Assembly (NCBI GenBank): GCA_037179515.1
Contig: JAXCGZ010015116.1
Location: 62,001 to 126,000, forward strand
Reading direction: 5' to 3'
Length of the DNA stretch: 64,000 bases
Source of the DNA: Halocaridina rubra
Lineage: Eukaryota > Arthropoda > Malacostraca > Decapoda > Atyidae
Shown here piece after piece: positions 61,195 to 64,000 of the stretch. A program made the position numbers and the translations under genes. The first letter of the stretch is position 1, and every line of letters starts with the position of its first letter. The notes under the pieces are model-generated. The model ran no database searches. It had not been told where the DNA came from and was given only the letters and a program-made list of their open reading frames with translations.

Positions 61195-63148
61195 GGCACC
61201 ACAGACAGATGCCAAGACTTTGGCCTCAACTCGATGATCACCTCTGTCACACAGGCAGAGTAGAATAGAGGGCACTGCGATTGCAGAAACAGAAAAATAC
61301 ACTGTTAATAATGTGAAAACCGATGACTTGAGCACACAGATAATGAGTTTCCAATATTATTCTATTAGTCACAGCTAACCAGAAACATTTACGCTACTAT
61401 AAGAGCATACAAAACCATTAATTATTTGCAGAAATTAGAGTAAAACAATTTATTCACAATAAATGAAGAACATGGTAGACAAATACTGTAAGTATTCCAT
61501 AAATTGTGGGCAACCACAAAAGTTTGCAATGCCAACTGGGCAAAATTACTTATTAATAATTTGCAATTTATATGGTAAAGCACTTTATTTATGATAAAGG
61601 GAGTATCTACTACATAACTATGTATTCATTCAATTTTGGTTAGCAAGAAATACTGTATTTGTCATGCAAAAAGGCCAAAACCACCTTTTGAAGTATTTGC
61701 AACTTATAACTCAAAACACTTTATCCCAATATATGAAGAATTAGCAAGATAAATACAGTATGTATTCATTAAATTGTGGTTAACAAGAAACATTTGCAAT
61801 GCCAAAAGGGTAAAATTACTTATTATTTATTTGCAGTTTATTGCATAAACACTTTAGTTAAATTATATGTGGTTTATAGCATAAAACACTTTAGTTAGAT
61901 TATTAATTGTTTGCAGTTTATATGGTAAATAACTTTATTTAAGAGTTTTGACGCTAAAAACTTGAATTACGATAATAGAAAGGGGTGAAATGAAATTAGA
62001 ATTCGATAGGAAAAAGGGATAGATTTTTACGTGGTAATAAGTAATCTTCTGAGGATGAGATTTTACTTTGGCACGTTCAATGATATAAATTTCTTATCAA
62101 TGCATAGCGGCAGTAATTTCCATATAAACGAATTAAGTTTGGTAAATGAGATTCCAGTTAGGCAATCTATAAAAGTTCGTTGTGTAGGGGAATGGAATCT
62201 GAAATTTTTTTTCGTAGGGTCTGACCATTAAAGGATGTGACCAGTAATGAATTTAACAATTTTCTCGAATTCCCAATTTGCCTGACCAACGAGCTTTACT
62301 ATACACTATCTCTCACCTTGTTTGTGCTAGATGAATTCCTGTGAGGACACCACGCAAATAAGTTTTGAAGTAAGCTTGACTGCTGAGCCGAGATCTTGCC
62401 TCTGGGATGTTTGGCCGCCAAATCAGGATGATTCACTGTCCCTCTTGGTGAAGTCATCATTAGGCTCCCTGTAGTATATATATTTAGAGCAGTAGCTTAT
62501 TCATATAAAATTCGAGGGCTACTGTAGTAGTGGTCCTTGGCAGGCAATTATGGCGGAGATGAAAGGGAGAGACAGTATTGTAGGTGCAACAGGCGGAAGC
62601 AAATAAAAAAAACGAGAATTATTATGGGCAAAATAGGTTACTGGCAAACAATCTCCAGAACGTTCTTTGTGTTGCAGGAGACGGAATTTTAACTAAATAA
62701 TAAAGAAACAACTGAATATATATCTAGACAGGCTACTGACATTTCAGAAGGATAAAATTTACAACAAATTTATTAGCAAGAGCAATTTTTATAATATAAA
62801 ATTTTTCAGCATAGCAAGTTTATAATAAGAAATTTGCATTAACAACGTATCTAACAGACTTGCTAGATTATGGTACTGTTTCAGAGAAAAAAAAAAGGCA
62901 GAAAAGGAGAAATATGAGGGAGATATTTATATTGGGATTTTGCTTTCTACATGTACAAGAATATTATATAAGATATATTTAAAATTAGCTATAAGCTGAA
63001 AAGTAAATTACAAACAATAATAATCTGCAAAATGCAAGGAGTGAAAATAGTTTTAGTAAGAAAAGAAAAGGCAGTTAATAGTTGCAAAATTGACTAATAA
63101 GGCATCTACTACAGCCTCTGGTGACTTTGAGCAAAACACTCTGATACA
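61195..63148 (-). repeat. Outer Gm 3' LTR, upstream piece
   Basis: This resumes the LTR broken at 22134 (GGCACCACAGACAGATGCCAAGACTTTGGCC) and runs to the terminus CTGATACA at 63148, followed by the polypurine region AAGGCCCTTTCTAGAG. With the piece at 21850-22134 it makes about 2.24 kb. Its divergence from the Gm-1 to Gm-3 LTRs is clearly greater, so it is the oldest Gm copy that can be placed. Confidence 0.85.
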
Positions 63149-63915
63149 AAGGCCCTTTCTAGAGAATAATGCATTAAACAAAATTCTACTACAGAGGGCA
63201 AATAAGAGAACAAATAAAAAAAGAATGGGATCCACTATTGGAAAATATCATACTATCAGTAAAATGAACAATTCTTATAAAAAAAAAAAAAAAAAAAAAC
63301 ATTAAATGACATGCAAAACATAAAAGGAATTTGATCAAATTCAAATTTGATCAAATTCAAATTTCAAGAAAATTAAAATTACAATTAAATATCAGAGAAT
63401 ATCAATATTTAAGTTTAAAAATTCTTCACATGCAATAATTTACAATATAAGTTAAAGGAAAATTTTGAACCAAGTCGTCATTTACAGTGGAGACTAGATT
63501 TAAAACATGTTCTGCTATTCAACACTAAATTAAAAGTTTCCGCCATGTTCTGGCTTTCGCAGTCCCACAAAGGGAAATACAAAACTACATTCAAAGAAGT
63601 ATTCTTCATCTTATTCATCGTCTACCATTAGGAATAATGTTAATACACATGGATACATTCCACAAGAGTGTATAAACACACTATGATAAAGAAAACTCAA
63701 TAAAACCCATTTTACTCGTATAAATTGTAATATGTATGTAAGCAAAAAATAAACAAGTGCAGTATTAATGACATAAAAGATAAACATAAAAATAAACAAC
63801 ATATCAGAGAATTAATCTTTACAGGCTAGTCAAACTGAGGCTAACAGCACCAGCTTCCTCATTTGAGGGTAACGACCATCAACTTAGTAGATTAGTTAGG
63901 TCATTGTGGTGAACA
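63149..63915 (-). pseudogene. Outer Gm element: 3' UTR and last codons of pol
   Basis: The 3' UTR (63149 to about 63825) follows the Gm-1 3' UTR with small gaps and an A-run at 63279-63298. Beyond it, 63826-63915 on the minus strand matches the Gm-1 C-terminus (HNDLTNLLS, then the Glu-Glu-Ala-Gly-Ala end), with stops. Upstream pol is not in the window. Confidence 0.75.
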
Positions 63916-64000
63916 CTCTAGTCCTTTACTGGCTCACACTAAAGAACTAGGCAACATGTATCCGAGACTCCGCTCCCTCTCTCAGAATCAATACACCTTG
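63916..64000. other. Unassigned right edge
   Basis: The last 85 bases no longer follow the Gm pol. Nothing is recognised. Confidence 0.4.

Overview
The window is a eukaryotic transposon nest. I see no convincing host gene, no tRNA or rRNA gene, and no bacterial-type signal. The mix of elements suggests an arthropod, most likely a decapod crustacean: LINEs whose 3' tails repeat ATTAGGTAATCAC, I-type LINEs with RNase H, several Ty3/gypsy groups, and very long (AT)n microsatellites. The species call is an inference from repeat style only. Element names used below: Gm = gypsy-like elements with unusual domain order; G-A, G-B, G-C = conventional gypsy elements; I-1 and I-2 = I-type LINEs.

Region 1-15.2 kb. 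A CR1-type LINE (ORF1 plus endonuclease, minus strand) runs off the left edge. A decayed gypsy element, G-A, has its gag-protease at 14.1-14.9 kb and its RT-RNase H at 3.3-4.8 kb, both on the minus strand. The two pieces fit end to end in protein order. They are separated by about 9.3 kb holding a nearly complete I-type LINE (I-1, plus strand, 5.05-11.3 kb), three head-to-tail 3' pieces of a CR1-like LINE (11.8-13.8 kb) and a large AT-rich palindrome. Each block is bounded by (AT)n.

Region 15.2-21.85 kb. Two partial Gm LTRs lie in inverted orientation. They are followed by a second I-type LINE (I-2), which keeps its 5' end but has lost its 3' part, and by a gypsy integrase remnant (G-C) split by a CR1-like piece.

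Region 21.85-63.9 kb. This is a Russian-doll stack, all minus strand except one solo LTR. An outer Gm LTR (21.85-22.13 and 61.2-63.1 kb) is split by a conventional gypsy element, G-B (22.1-61.2 kb). The RT of G-B is split by a tandem LTR-internal-LTR-internal-LTR array, Gm-2/Gm-3 (24,795-54,770), flanked by the 5-bp repeat GCTGG. The RNase H of Gm-2 is in turn split by Gm-1 (28,668-38,929), flanked by ACCAG. G-B also carries a LINE (55.3-58.1 kb) and a solo Gm LTR (59,559-60,506) flanked by CTGAC.

The most interesting object is Gm-1. It has two 1.93-kb LTRs that look almost identical by eye, an 18-nt primer site matching the 3' end of tRNA-Lys, tandem repeats in its leader, and one uninterrupted 1,371-codon ORF. 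The domain order of that ORF is protease, integrase, RT, RNase H. This is the Ty1/copia order carried by Ty3/gypsy-type domains, as in the Gmr1 group first described from deuterostomes. No capsid or zinc-knuckle region is visible in its short Gag part. Gm-2 and Gm-3 share several disabling mutations, so the tandem array probably arose by duplication through LTR recombination.
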